Positions 8,776 to 17,890 are shown, counted from the stretch's first letter. The stretch: DNA of 64,000 bases from Alteromonas_F sp964429915 (GCA_964429915.1 CAYSDZ010000005.1:1-64000), one strand, 5' to 3'. A program made the numbers and translations. Notes: generated from the sequence alone by a model not told the origin.

Positions 8776-9558
8776 TTACCCTTTCGTTAGTTGGGAAATC
8801 TCATTACGTAAAGATTTTAACTCGCTTTCTATCGATTCGAATCTTTCAGTATCTAAGTTGACTCCTGCCGTCAGTTCGCTAGTTATTTTGGCTCGAATCG
8901 ACCAAATTTCTTTCACTTCCTTCATTGGCAAGGAATAGGATTTAAATTTTGGGTTATCACTTTTGAAAATAAAGTGATGTTTTTCGTGAACGTAAACACG
9001 CTTCGCAACAATACCTTCTTCGGTAATCGCTACGCAAAGATGCCCGTCATCAATCGATGCTTTTTGAGCGACGCGTTCAGTTATAACGATTTCCCTGGGG
9101 TAGATAGTCGGAACCATACTGTCGCCAACTACCTCAAACATGCGAAAGTCACCTTGTTCAAAGCCCGGAATACGATAAACATCTAAAGATGAAATATAAT
9201 CTGAATTTTCACAATCCTTAATATATCCAGCATGTGCTCCTTCATAAATTAAAGGGATGAGTATGTCGCGGCTAAATGAATGCGAATCGGCTTCCATGTT
9301 GTTTTTATGCATCGTATTACTGTTTGAATGTGAAAAAATAGTAGATTGCTCTGAGCCCATCACCAACCAATTGCAGTCAACATCAAATGCATCACAAATC
9401 TTTTGTATTGTTGGCAGTGATAATGCAGATTTACCCGACTCTAATTGAGACAGTGCTCCTTGAGTAATGTCTACTTGTTTTGCAAATGCATTTTGAGACA
9501 GTTCAAGCATACCCCTGAGCTTTGCTAGTCGACTAGCGGGATTATCTAATTCATTCAT
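8776..9558 (-). CDS. XRE/S24 self-cleaving transcriptional repressor (CI/LexA-like)
   Basis: The 260 aa protein has an N-terminal helix-turn-helix of the XRE type (about 9-65: LSQNAFAKQVDITQGALSQLES) and a C-terminal S24 peptidase fold. The residues needed for LexA-type self-cleavage are all present: the scissile Ala110-Gly111 pair, Ser147 in VVGDSMVP and Lys186 in IVAKRVYV. The spacings (36 and 39) are close to those in LexA. A C-terminal tail of about 30 residues (231-260) looks like a short coiled coil. No phage genes are near, so it is a solitary regulator, perhaps of its own promoter or of a stress response. The targets cannot be told from sequence. It converges on ppiD. Confidence 0.85.
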   Translation of the reverse strand: MNELDNPASRLAKLRGMLELSQNAFAKQVDITQGALSQLESGKSALSLPTIQKICDAFDVDCNWLVMGSEQSTIFSHSNSNTMHKNNMEADSHSFSRDILIPLIYEGAHAGYIKDCENSDYISSLDVYRIPGFEQGDFRMFEVVGDSMVPTIYPREIVITERVAQKASIDDGHLCVAITEEGIVAKRVYVHEKHHFIFKSDNPKFKSYSLPMKEVKEIWSIRAKITSELTAGVNLDTERFESIESELKSLRNEISQLTKG

Positions 9559-9892
9559 AATATTAATATGCTTATAGGGTAATTGAAAGATAAGTTTTAT
9601 TAGTATGTTAATTTAATCTGTATACTTGTTAATACGCTAGCGTAGTGAAGGTACGCGCCGCTATGCAGTTAAGCTTAAATTACGAACTAACTCAGTGATT
9701 AGCCCACATTTTTCACTTTGATTTTTCCTATTATTGTCGTTTACTCTCACAGGTCAATAAAGACTTAAAAAATAGACTCAAATTAACTATTGTTGTTTAA
9801 TAAACTTACAATCGTTACTTCCTGCCTCTTCAGTGAAATTTCAGCGTTTTTTGTGTCTTTCTCGCCGTCTACAATATATTGAAAGTGGTTGT
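9559..9892. other. Intergenic region upstream of the repressor gene
   Basis: 334 AT-rich bases without a credible gene. The perfect 12-bp palindrome TACGCTAGCGTA (9633-9644) lies about 75 bases before the repressor start and is a candidate operator. TGTTAAT occurs twice nearby. No terminator for the flanking minus-strand gene at 9893 is obvious. Confidence 0.45.
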
Positions 9893-10279
9893 TTAAAATT
9901 CAACTATCTCGTAAGTTACAACTCTAGGTTGGTTTCGTTGTTGTAAGGTATCAATATGATGGTCGAGCAATCGGTCAGCGGCCTTCACAGAGTGTACACT
10001 GCCCATTCGAAAGTGTTGGTCTTCATAGCTTTCAGCCAGCTGTAAATAATGCTTTATACGCTGAGCCCGAATTTGATGAACGGTGTTATCTTTTTCAAAA
10101 GGTGCAGACGTAAACTTTTTATTCACTTCATTAAACATCCGGTTTTCATTGTCTATTGATAGTGAACCGGAACTAGCTTGCCCTTCGGCTCTAGAAACGG
10201 AAGTAAAACCGCTGATGCTCAACGCAGTAAGAAGTAAGGTAATCACAAGAATCGAAGTCAGTATAAGGTGTTTTTTCAT
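9893..10279 (-). CDS. Small exported protein of unknown function
   Basis: 128 aa. The N-terminus MKKHLILTSILVITLLLTALSISG is a clear signal peptide, with a likely cleavage after SRA (about residue 31), leaving a mature protein of roughly 97 residues. The mature part is charged, rich in His, Gln and Arg, mostly predicted helical by eye, and has no cysteines or motif I recognise. The ATG follows TGGGAA at plausible spacing. The gene stands alone between the repressor upstream region and an empty stretch. Function not recognised. Confidence 0.6.
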   Translation of the reverse strand: MKKHLILTSILVITLLLTALSISGFTSVSRAEGQASSGSLSIDNENRMFNEVNKKFTSAPFEKDNTVHQIRAQRIKHYLQLAESYEDQHFRMGSVHSVKAADRLLDHHIDTLQQRNQPRVVTYEIVEF

Positions 10280-10734
10280 AATAATATTCCCACAAGTATC
10301 TGTTAGAAAATCGTCAAAGGTGTAGACTTACAAAGGTGTAAACACTTAATTAATTTTTATTCTGATAAGCAGCATTTGCATATTGACCCTTATAGAGAGT
10401 CGGATTCGATCGCAGTGTCATTTTATTTTGAGATGTTTCGTAACGCGCAAACCAATTAAATACTGTGTTTTTAGTTAATTTTTTTTGTGTCATTGTATCG
10501 GTACTCGTGTAAATTCTGAGAAGTCGCAATGTAGTAAGGCTTTTTTGATATTCAATTTGCAATATGCGAGCCTGATTTTTTACCTATAAAAATCAGTTAC
10601 GTAGCTTTAAAAAAGGCCGTTGTTTGCTTGGTTTTATGAACAAATGAAAAACAACTCTGCATTTTTTACACTGTGATAAAGAATTATCAGGAAGCGAAAC
10701 AATAAAGAATAAAATGTGAGGAATGGGAACGGAC
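10280..10734. other. Long intergenic region with one doubtful small frame
   Basis: 455 AT-rich bases. A minus-strand open frame at 10350-10562 (70 codons, or 47 from an internal ATG) has no ribosome binding site and no recognisable motif, so I do not call it a gene. No repeats or strong hairpins are seen. Confidence 0.4.
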
Positions 10735-12072
10735 TCAAGGGAGAGAAATACTGCTGACTCTCTTTTTTAATATTTCAAAGCGCTGTTGGATATCAAGCAT
10801 ATCTGTTCGATGTAAAGCATGTTCGCTTAAGCTCTCTACTAAACATTTCCCTTGTTCGAACAGTGCCGCATTACAATTTGCGTTTGTCGATATTTGGGCA
10901 ACACTTTCAAGCATATCTAAAAAGGCAATGATGACACTGGGATGGTCATCACAATTTTGTCTTATTTGATCACACGCACTCGCCACTATCCCCTCAATAT
11001 TAGTTACTTTACGCTCAATTCTAAGGGCATCGTCACCATCAAAAAGCAATGTGGGAGGAAATTGACGACTTGAAATGTCGTTAATGATACTTCCTAGCCG
11101 ATGAACACATAAGATAGCTGTGAAGGGGTCGTTAATACCTGGGGAAAGCGCTCTGACTGCTATTTCGACAAGCTGATTTATCGCAAATTCAGGATCCTGA
11201 ATAGGGGTTCGTGTTTTCCCTACAATACAGAAATCCATTATTTTTTCATTCATGTCATCGCAAGCCGTCTTGTTGTCAGTGCGATAAAGGTGTCCTATTC
11301 CTTGTTTTGTTTTTATGTAATCGCCAGGTTTTATTGATAGCGACAAAAACAGCTTAGCCTGTTGAAGCTCATTGACTAAATTCTCGTAATCCAGTACTTG
11401 AACATACCCATCTTTGGTGCTTTTTATTTCTAGGCTGGTTTGCGATTTGTGCTTGCTTAAATTGATATTGGGAATATTGCTGTTGTGTTTTTTGAAGATG
11501 CGTTCAATGTCCACTTTTAAGCCCTGCCAGCACTTATCTACTATGCTCTCGGCTTGGATAGAAATAGCAACATGATGGATTAGATAGACAAGCGTTAAGA
11601 TTGACATCAGCGTTAGTAATAAAGCCAGGGCGACTCCTAATCCCGGAATGAATACCGTACCTTGATCACTGCTGGTTGAACGGATAAGCAAAAGGTTAAA
11701 TACAAACGTCGATACAAAAATACCTAACGATAGTTGAGTATTTTTGTCTTGCATAAACCCACGAAGAAGCCGCGGACCGAATTGGTTAGAGGTTAAGGTA
11801 AGCGTCACAATCGTCATTGAAAAGGCAATGCTAGTGATAGTAATTACTGATGCTGCACTGGTAGAGAGAAGTGAACGGGCTCCCTCGGCAGAAATAGAAT
11901 AAAAAAACTTGAAGCCGAAAACGCTTTCTAAAATACGAGAATGGTCTACAACGTGGGTTAGGTATAACGCCATACACGAAAAAACAACGCAAACAAAAGG
12001 CACAAACCAAAAGCTAGTTTTAATTGTGTCGATTGATTTTTCGTATCGCGCTTTTAACGAGCCTCCTTTCAC
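10735..12072 (-). CDS. DUF2254 family membrane protein
   Basis: 445 aa. Four hydrophobic segments lie in the N-terminal 160 residues (about 20-42, 66-95, 113-132 and 138-165). A soluble C-terminal part of about 280 residues contains the block ALSPGINDPFTAILCVHRLG, typical of the DUF2254 family of predicted membrane proteins. The biochemical role of the family is not established as far as I know. The start codon ATG at 12072 follows GGAGG. A small two-helix membrane protein is encoded 25 bases upstream on the same strand and may be co-transcribed. Confidence 0.8.
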   Translation of the reverse strand: MKGGSLKARYEKSIDTIKTSFWFVPFVCVVFSCMALYLTHVVDHSRILESVFGFKFFYSISAEGARSLLSTSAASVITITSIAFSMTIVTLTLTSNQFGPRLLRGFMQDKNTQLSLGIFVSTFVFNLLLIRSTSSDQGTVFIPGLGVALALLLTLMSILTLVYLIHHVAISIQAESIVDKCWQGLKVDIERIFKKHNSNIPNINLSKHKSQTSLEIKSTKDGYVQVLDYENLVNELQQAKLFLSLSIKPGDYIKTKQGIGHLYRTDNKTACDDMNEKIMDFCIVGKTRTPIQDPEFAINQLVEIAVRALSPGINDPFTAILCVHRLGSIINDISSRQFPPTLLFDGDDALRIERKVTNIEGIVASACDQIRQNCDDHPSVIIAFLDMLESVAQISTNANCNAALFEQGKCLVESLSEHALHRTDMLDIQQRFEILKKRVSSISLP

Positions 12073-12097
12073 TTAAACGAGTCCTTGATGGTTTGAT

Positions 12098-12268
12098 TCA
12101 ATGTGTCACCCACAGCATAAACGAATAAAACACCGCTATCACAACTGAAAACACAAGAATATAGATAAAACCTTGCTTACCCTGCGACAAACTATATCCC
12201 TTTATTTGCAAGTAAAAAAACCAAAGTAGGCTCAGCAAAAGAGGAATTAAAATGATAATGCGCACCAT
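12098..12268 (-). CDS. Small two-helix membrane protein
   Basis: 56 aa from the ATG at 12268 (a TTG 12 bases upstream is an alternative). Two hydrophobic helices (IIILIPLLLSLLWFFYLQI and GFIYILVFSVVIAVFYSFMLWV) are joined by a short polar linker with Lys and Gln. It lies 25 bases upstream of the DUF2254 gene on the same strand, which suggests co-expression. The ribosome site is weak. Function not recognised. Confidence 0.5.
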   Translation of the reverse strand: MVRIIILIPLLLSLLWFFYLQIKGYSLSQGKQGFIYILVFSVVIAVFYSFMLWVTH

Positions 12269-12350
12269 AAAAGCCGCCAACTTACTTAGTATAAATTTAA
12301 TGATTACTTATATTAACGTATTTGTCGCGACTTTTTTTAGCTATCAGATT

Positions 12351-14054
12351 TCATGGATTATTTGGCATGTACCGTTTACGGCGTTTTGCATCTAATTTGC
12401 TAAGGTCACCGACCACAAGAGCATCGATACAATCAGAAAACAGCGGGTCGACATTAAAATCCAAAAAACTCACACCACCTTCAGTGTACGTTTCAGAATA
12501 TTGCTTATAAAGAGTAGGGACGGTGACACCCATGTTGGCTAACAAATTTTTTAGCATAGCGAACTCCTCTTTATAGTTTTGCCCTGAAAATGTTTGCAAT
12601 GCTTTCGGTTCTGTCAAATATGGCAACTTTGCGCTGGCTTCGCAAAAAGACGAAGGAAAATGGGATTTGTAAAAAGCCACTAATACATCTTTTGCAGGCT
12701 TTGGATAGGTATTGGAAATACTGACCGCTCCAAAAAGATATTTGTATTTTGGGTATCGTGAAAGAAAGGCGCCAATGCCGTACCAAAGGTAATCGAGTGA
12801 GCGTTTACCCCAGTATTGGGGTTGAACAAAACTTCTTCCCAACTCCAAGCCATATTTAAACAGCGCTTCATGACCCTTGCCGTAGTCAAACAGTGTTGCA
12901 GAATACAGCCCCGTAGGATGATCGCTAGCGCTCAATGTTTCGGCGTCACCAAAGCGATAAGCTCCAGCAATTTCTAAATCTTCCGGATCCCAAAGAATTA
13001 AATGAAAATAATGACTATCGTAGGCATCGATATCACGTTTTGTAAATGTGCCTTCTCCCACAGCACGAAACGCCAGTTCGCGCAACCTGCCAATTTCTCG
13101 CATGATGGGAGAACTACCTTGATGCTGGTAGAGATAAATAAGTTTGTTATCGACGGTGGTACCGAGCCGCTCGCATTTATGGATGGCTTTTTTTAGTTCC
13201 TGGCGATGCTCAGGCAGGGCTATCGGGGCTTGGGTTTGGAAAATGGCTTTCTTCCCAACAGCAATTTTATATAAGTGCTTTTTGAATAGCTTTACCTGTT
13301 CTTTAATGGGTAAAGCCAAACCTTCATAAGAAGAATAAGGGATCGCTTCGCCAACACGCATGGGTAAGTGCTTTTTCCGTTGTTTGAACATTTCTTTTAC
13401 CAACAGCGCAGTGGCAAGTGGCGTATAGATCATCGAAATGCCGTAAAACAGCGGTGAATTTTTTGCGTCAATAAAAACCGGAATAATTGGCGCTTTTGCT
13501 TGTTTGGCTAGCCTTAAAAACCCTGAATGCCAGCGAGTGTCTCTTACTCCTTGAGGGCGTAGGCGTGAGACTTCACCGGCTGGGAAAATAAGCATAATGC
13601 CATTACTCGCAATGTGAGCCTGTATGGCATGCAAGTGCTGTTTAGCTGTGCCTCCTTGCATATTATTAACCGGAAGCAATATTCCATGCAGCGAACTAAT
13701 TTCCATCAGCATCTGATTCGCAACCACTTTTACATCACTGCGCACTTCACTAATCAGCTTTATCAATGCAAGTGCATCTAGCGATCCAATAGGGTGGTTC
13801 GCAACAATAATGGCTGTACCCGATGCGGGTATACGGCTTTTTTCACTGTTACGTACTGAATAGGAGATATTAAAATAGTCGAGCACCTGCTCCACAAAGT
13901 CGATATCGTGATAGTGAGGGAAGTTGTCAGCAAATTCTTTAAGCTCTTTCTCATGCAGTAAGTGGCGCAAAACAAAGGCCAAAGAAGCTCCTATAAACCG
14001 GCGGTTTGCTAAGCGCGGGTAGTGTTTATTTAGGACGTTTTCGACCGTAAACAT
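12351..14054 (-). CDS. olsF: OlsF-type bifunctional acyltransferase (putative ornithine lipid synthase)
   Basis: From the ATG at 14054 the protein has 567 aa. The N-terminal half is a PlsC-like lysophospholipid acyltransferase, with NHPIGSLD (about 86-93) as the catalytic histidine/aspartate block and LIFPAGEVSRLRPQG as the second conserved block. The C-terminal half (about 320-430) is an OlsB-like GNAT N-acyltransferase (AFRAVGEG ... IAGAYRFG). This order is that of OlsF, which makes ornithine lipids in one polypeptide by N- and O-acylation. A longer frame starting at 14177 would overlap the neighbouring phosphoesterase by almost 100 bases and is rejected. It follows that gene by 25 bases, so the two are probably one operon. 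Substrate is inferred from domain order. Confidence 0.75.
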   Translation of the reverse strand: MFTVENVLNKHYPRLANRRFIGASLAFVLRHLLHEKELKEFADNFPHYHDIDFVEQVLDYFNISYSVRNSEKSRIPASGTAIIVANHPIGSLDALALIKLISEVRSDVKVVANQMLMEISSLHGILLPVNNMQGGTAKQHLHAIQAHIASNGIMLIFPAGEVSRLRPQGVRDTRWHSGFLRLAKQAKAPIIPVFIDAKNSPLFYGISMIYTPLATALLVKEMFKQRKKHLPMRVGEAIPYSSYEGLALPIKEQVKLFKKHLYKIAVGKKAIFQTQAPIALPEHRQELKKAIHKCERLGTTVDNKLIYLYQHQGSSPIMREIGRLRELAFRAVGEGTFTKRDIDAYDSHYFHLILWDPEDLEIAGAYRFGDAETLSASDHPTGLYSATLFDYGKGHEALFKYGLELGRSFVQPQYWGKRSLDYLWYGIGAFLSRYPKYKYLFGAVSISNTYPKPAKDVLVAFYKSHFPSSFCEASAKLPYLTEPKALQTFSGQNYKEEFAMLKNLLANMGVTVPTLYKQYSETYTEGGVSFLDFNVDPLFSDCIDALVVGDLSKLDAKRRKRYMPNNP

Positions 14055-14079
14055 GGGTATTTCTGCTCGTTTGGGTGGA

Positions 14080-14895
14080 TTAGGCCGCTTTACTGGGCAG
14101 CGTGTCTTTGTCATCAATGACTGAAAATAGCGTTGAGCTTTGCATTTGTTCAACCCAACGTAGAATGTGAAGCGCACCTGTGGATGTTTCTACCAAAGCG
14201 GTACAATTTTCTACCCAATCGCCATCGTTGATGTAGTGAATACCATTTATGTTGTCGATTTCGGGATGATGAATATGACCACAAATAACACCATCTAGCC
14301 CTTTTGATTTTGCATTTGCGCAGCAAGCTTGTTTGTATCGAGCGATAGCCGTATTCGCGCCTTTAATGTGTTGCTTAATGTAACCTGCCAAAGACCAATA
14401 ATTACCTGTTTTCCACTGCCTTATTGCATTGTAATATCGGTTCAGGGCGAGCAGTAGCGAGTAGCCTTTGTCTCCAACCCAAGATTCAAACTTACCTAGG
14501 GTGACGTCACCGTCGAATTGATCGCCATGGAGTACTAAATAGCGCTTTCCATTGCTCATGGTATGCACTATTTCTCTTTCTATCTCTATGTCTCCTAGCG
14601 CCATGCCTTTGTAGGTTTGCAATGGTGCATCGTGATTACCAGGCAGGTAGATGATTCGGGTATTGTTTTGGCTCATGGACATAAGTTTGTGCATCACTTG
14701 GTTATGAGCTTCAGGCCAATGAAATTGTTTTGACATTTGCCACATGTCTACAATGTCACCCACCAAGTACAATGTGTCCATTGTGTTGTGTTCAAGAAAA
14801 TGGAGAAGAAACTCTGCTTTACAGTCTTTAGAGCCAAGGTGAATATCAGAAAGCCAAGCCGCTTTGTAGTGGTGCTGTTTCATGTGCATCGCCAA
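14080..14895 (-). CDS. LpxH-like metallophosphoesterase
   Basis: About 267-271 aa (three in-frame ATGs at 14895, 14889 and 14883). The metallophosphoesterase motifs are complete: SDIHLG, LVGDIVDMW, YLPGNHD, VLHGDQFD and GHIHHPE, followed by NDGDWVENCTAL. This is the layout of the UDP-2,3-diacylglucosamine pyrophosphatase (LpxH/LpxH2-like) family, which removes UMP in lipid A synthesis, but many relatives have other phosphoester substrates. The tight link with the OlsF-type gene points to an envelope lipid role. Substrate not established. Confidence 0.75.
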   Translation of the reverse strand: MAMHMKQHHYKAAWLSDIHLGSKDCKAEFLLHFLEHNTMDTLYLVGDIVDMWQMSKQFHWPEAHNQVMHKLMSMSQNNTRIIYLPGNHDAPLQTYKGMALGDIEIEREIVHTMSNGKRYLVLHGDQFDGDVTLGKFESWVGDKGYSLLLALNRYYNAIRQWKTGNYWSLAGYIKQHIKGANTAIARYKQACCANAKSKGLDGVICGHIHHPEIDNINGIHYINDGDWVENCTALVETSTGALHILRWVEQMQSSTLFSVIDDKDTLPSKAA

Positions 14896-14992
14896 GAGAA
14901 GTACTTGGGACGAATATGTTAGACAGTGTTATTTACCGTTGCGTGACATTAATTTGAACAATGTGTGACAAGGTGGAACGGGTATATAAAAC

Positions 14993-15017
14993 AAAAAAGC
15001 GAGCATAAGCTCGCTTT
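14993..15017 (-). terminator. Intrinsic terminator of rpsT
   Basis: On the minus strand AAAGCGAGC, loop TTAT, GCTCGCTTT, then further T. The 9-bp perfect stem lies just after the rpsT stop. Confidence 0.88.
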
Positions 15018-15039
15018 GAAATACTGAAAGTTAAAAAAC

Positions 15040-15300
15040 TTACAATGCTTTAATTTGCGCAGAAAGACGGCTCTTATGACGAGCAGCTTTGTTTTTGTGG
15101 ATCAGGCCTTTAGTTGCCATTCTGTCAAGAATGGGCTGAGCAACTGCAAATGCAGCTTGAGCAGCTTCTTTATCACCTTGTTCAATGGCAGCAACCACTT
15201 TCTTAAGACTGGTACGAGTCATAGAGCGGCGGCTTGCGTTGTGCTGGCGACGTTTTTCGGCTTGGATCGCACGTTTCTTAGCAGACTTGATGTTAGCCAA
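15040..15300 (-). CDS. rpsT: 30S ribosomal protein S20
   Basis: 86 aa, highly basic, with the family N-terminus MANIKSAKKRAIQAEKRR and C-terminal block LIHKNKAARHKSRLSAQIKAL. It binds 16S rRNA early in 30S assembly. The length equals the usual 86-88 residues. Single-gene unit with its own terminator. Confidence 0.98.
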   Translation of the reverse strand: MANIKSAKKRAIQAEKRRQHNASRRSMTRTSLKKVVAAIEQGDKEAAQAAFAVAQPILDRMATKGLIHKNKAARHKSRLSAQIKAL

Positions 15301-15399
15301 GGTGTAACTCCCAAAAATTAATTAACTCAAAAATCAAGGTCGCGAAGTTTGCCTGTTTAACCGTAATATGTCAACACTCAATGAAGGCTTCTGCAATAT

Positions 15400-15726
15400 T
15401 TATTCAGTTTTACCTGTATGCTCAGTGCTAGTGGGTTCGATCATCATAAAGTGTGTTTCTTTTTCAGCAACGGGGCAGTGTTCTACTCCTTTAGGTACGA
15501 CGAACAGCTCTCCAGGCCCAAGAGACACCGTTCGGTCTCGCATCATAATCGTTAACTGGCCTTTGAACACAATAAACAACTCATCTTCGTTTTCATGTGA
15601 ATGCCAAACCAATTCCCCTTCACCTTTTGCCACTTTAACCAGTTGACCGTTAGCATCAGCAATCACTTTGGGGCACCACGTTTCGTTAAACGAGGCAAAT
15701 TGTTCTTCAATATTTATTTTTTCCAT
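15400..15726 (-). CDS. Cupin-domain protein
   Basis: 108 aa single-domain cupin. Motif 1 is seen as WHSHENEDELFIVFKG (two His and a Glu for metal binding) and motif 2 as PGELFVVPKGVEHCP (the third His). Small cupins of this form bind a metal and act as isomerases, dioxygenases or sensors; the substrate cannot be read from the sequence. The ATG at 15726 lies in a clear gap from neighbours, upstream of rpsT on the same strand. Confidence 0.8.
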   Translation of the reverse strand: MEKINIEEQFASFNETWCPKVIADANGQLVKVAKGEGELVWHSHENEDELFIVFKGQLTIMMRDRTVSLGPGELFVVPKGVEHCPVAEKETHFMMIEPTSTEHTGKTE

Positions 15727-15809
15727 AAAGCTCTTTAAATTAACGTAAGTTGTGTTCGAAAGTAGCTAGTAAAGCAATTAGGGGGGACTACTTCGCTTAA
15801 GCAATTTGG

Positions 15810-16391
15810 TCAACGGCGTCTATTTCTTTCGCGGTTTATTAATTTTTGCTCAGCATGTTTTTTCAATAATACGTAGGTTGCGCCTAAACCGCCATGCAAG
15901 GGTTGCGCGGTGTGAAATGCAATGACACAGTCAAGCTCTCGCAACCAATGATTGACGTAGCTTTTTTTCAATGCAGGGAAAGGCGTACTGTTTTCCCCCT
16001 TGCCATGGCGAATAAGGCCAGCCCGCAGTCCCTTTTGATGCGCATTCTGCAATTGATTAAATAACGCAATGGCAGACATTTCTAAGGTAAGGCCAGCAAG
16101 ATTTAATTGATAATCTAGGGTATATTTTCCCAATCGAAGATTCTTAAATACGCCATCTTGAATACCCGGCTGTTTAAATGATAGGAAATCATCGGGTGAA
16201 ACAGGATTAATGGCACCAAGGGTCAGTAATGGTTTTTGTGATTTAACAACATCGTTATTTCTTTCAGCCAGTTGTTGTTTAGATAAGATGGCACGATGGG
16301 GATCGTGTGCATCTACTTTGTCCTGAGACAAAGGTTTTACGCCATCCATTTCGTCGAAAAAAGACGAGTTATCGTCAAGTTGCTCGGTCAT
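15810..16391 (-). CDS. Smr-domain protein (SmrA-like)
   Basis: 193 aa from the ATG at 16391, which has AAGGAGC six bases upstream. A longer frame from 16439 would begin inside tRNA-Arg and is rejected. The N-terminal block FFDEMDGVKPL is typical of SmrA-like proteins. The Smr domain (about 90-180) shows GLIRHGKG and GGLGATYVLLKK. The usual LDLHG motif reads LNLAG here, so the histidine often tied to nuclease activity is missing. Smr domains bind or nick nucleic acid; whether this one still cuts is uncertain. Confidence 0.8.
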   Translation of the reverse strand: MTEQLDDNSSFFDEMDGVKPLSQDKVDAHDPHRAILSKQQLAERNNDVVKSQKPLLTLGAINPVSPDDFLSFKQPGIQDGVFKNLRLGKYTLDYQLNLAGLTLEMSAIALFNQLQNAHQKGLRAGLIRHGKGENSTPFPALKKSYVNHWLRELDCVIAFHTAQPLHGGLGATYVLLKKHAEQKLINRERNRRR

Positions 16392-16427
16392 AACACAGCT
16401 CCTTAACATTGAATTCATTGAGAGAAC

Positions 16428-16503
16428 TGGCGTCCCCACCGCGACTCGAACGCAGATCTAAAGCTTAGGAGGCTCTTGTTTTATCCAGTTAAACTATGGG
16501 GAC
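16428..16503 (-). tRNA. tRNA-Arg(CCT)
   Basis: Read on the minus strand: acceptor GTCCCCA pairs with TGGGGAC, anticodon stem AGAGC/GCTTT holds loop CTCCTAA (anticodon CCT), and the T arm is CTGCG-TTCGAGT-CGCGG. The discriminator is G and CCA is encoded. 76 bases. Confidence 0.95.
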
Positions 16504-16548
16504 TCGCAATATCTCATAGTATAACCATGCTTGCGTGAAGAAGAAGCC

Positions 16549-17736
16549 TTATTTTAGGGTCACAAAATCATTTGGTTGAATATTGCCCAATAACCCACCT
16601 GATTCCGGCTCTACGATTGCATTGTCCACGTTTACATTCACTACACGAAGTTTATCAGGATGCAAATTGTATTGAATATATTGCTTTCCAAACTCGTCAA
16701 ACAATCGACTTTTTTGGTATAGCGATACAGCGTCGCCTAAATCTAAACCTTGCTCGCGGCCTAAATTGATAAAGACTTGATTGTTATTAACCGCTAAAAT
16801 TCTGCCAGTTGATGGTTGACACGCAAGCACTTCGTCGACGTCAGAAGCCAGCTCAGCCAATACATTGTGAACCGCTTCTCCGTATTGACTCTGCCAAAAG
16901 GTTTGCGATGCTGGGTTTACACTCGCGTGATGAGCAAAAGACCATGTTGCGCTAGTTGTGTAATAAGCGTCGTGAATAACCGCTCCATTTATTGTATCGA
17001 TAAGCTCAACACGTAAGCGAAATTGGCGGTCTTGACGTTTGTTGACTTGATACCACGCTTTTTCTGTCTGCAATAAGCTAACGTCTTCAATTTCTCCTAG
17101 TAGCACAAGTTGAACATTATGCTGTTTACCCAGTGCTATCGCTTGCTCTAAGGTTTTTCCAGAGCGCCATTCAATGGTGAAGGGCAACACAGAATCAATA
17201 TAAGAGGAGCGCCCGTAGTCTTTAACCAAGCGCTCAAAATGTTGAATTACTGCTCGGTTGAGGTTTTGTATATTGCCGGGTAAAAGCTGGCTGGGATGCC
17301 GCACTTTAAATGGAGCGGTAATCAATGAATGTTGCGATGACTGAGAGGAGCAGCTTATTCGTTTAGGGAAAATGTCGGCACGGACGGTGATGAAGAGTAT
17401 GTTGCCTTGACGACGTTCAGTGACTTTTTCAACACGCTTTACTTCGCCCGTTGCATCCATGTGGAAAGCGTCGTTTGACAATAATCCATTAACCAACGTT
17501 TGCGTACTCGATACTGACGCACCTGAAAATAATAAGGCTTGCCTGACTGCATCGTTGGTTGCTTCCATTCTTGCCATTTTCACATCGCCATTGCGAACAA
17601 AAGCTTGCCCTTGCGCCTGATACCAAGCGGCAAAGGTTTTCCCTGAGATTACATACAGGCTAATTAACCCGCTAATTAACGCGGATCTCAGCAAGCAGGA
17701 TACAAATTGGTTTAATCGTTGTTTAAACACACGCAT
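16549..17736 (-). CDS. flgT: Flagellar assembly protein FlgT (H-ring)
   Basis: 395 aa with an N-terminal signal peptide ending near TFAA (about residue 36). The mature part starts WYQAQGQAFVRNGDVKMARMEATNDAVRQALLFSG, the family block that resembles the LPP20/FlgP fold, and the C-terminal region ends in GLLGNIQPNDFVTLK. FlgT forms the H-ring around the LP ring of Vibrio-type polar flagella and helps fix the stator. It is divergent from flgP, with 235 bases between them. No clear sigma-54 site was found on this strand. Confidence 0.9.
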   Translation of the reverse strand: MRVFKQRLNQFVSCLLRSALISGLISLYVISGKTFAAWYQAQGQAFVRNGDVKMARMEATNDAVRQALLFSGASVSSTQTLVNGLLSNDAFHMDATGEVKRVEKVTERRQGNILFITVRADIFPKRISCSSQSSQHSLITAPFKVRHPSQLLPGNIQNLNRAVIQHFERLVKDYGRSSYIDSVLPFTIEWRSGKTLEQAIALGKQHNVQLVLLGEIEDVSLLQTEKAWYQVNKRQDRQFRLRVELIDTINGAVIHDAYYTTSATWSFAHHASVNPASQTFWQSQYGEAVHNVLAELASDVDEVLACQPSTGRILAVNNNQVFINLGREQGLDLGDAVSLYQKSRLFDEFGKQYIQYNLHPDKLRVVNVNVDNAIVEPESGGLLGNIQPNDFVTLK

Positions 17737-17890
17737 AAGTTAAATAAAGCCAATATTTCGACGATGACGTAGCATTTTTCATCCAATGTTTTCTATTTAT
17801 GTTCTATCTACACATAAACACTATGCATAAACAATACCTACATTGACGTTTCTTTTCCCGATGATATCTGATTCACGTCTTAGTCTGATT

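Noticed and set aside
8776..9558. Prophage remnant marked by the CI-like repressor
   Set aside because: No integrase, Cro, structural or attachment sequences are seen nearby; housekeeping genes flank it.
10350..10562. Minus-strand open frame of 70 codons
   Set aside because: No ribosome binding site at either possible start and no recognisable motif; probably chance in AT-rich DNA.
14055..14177. Longer OlsF frame from 14177
   Set aside because: It would overlap the LpxH-like gene by almost 100 bases and adds a basic stretch unlike the family.
16392..16439. Earlier start for the Smr-protein gene at 16439
   Set aside because: It falls inside tRNA-Arg(CCT); the ATG at 16391 has a strong ribosome site.
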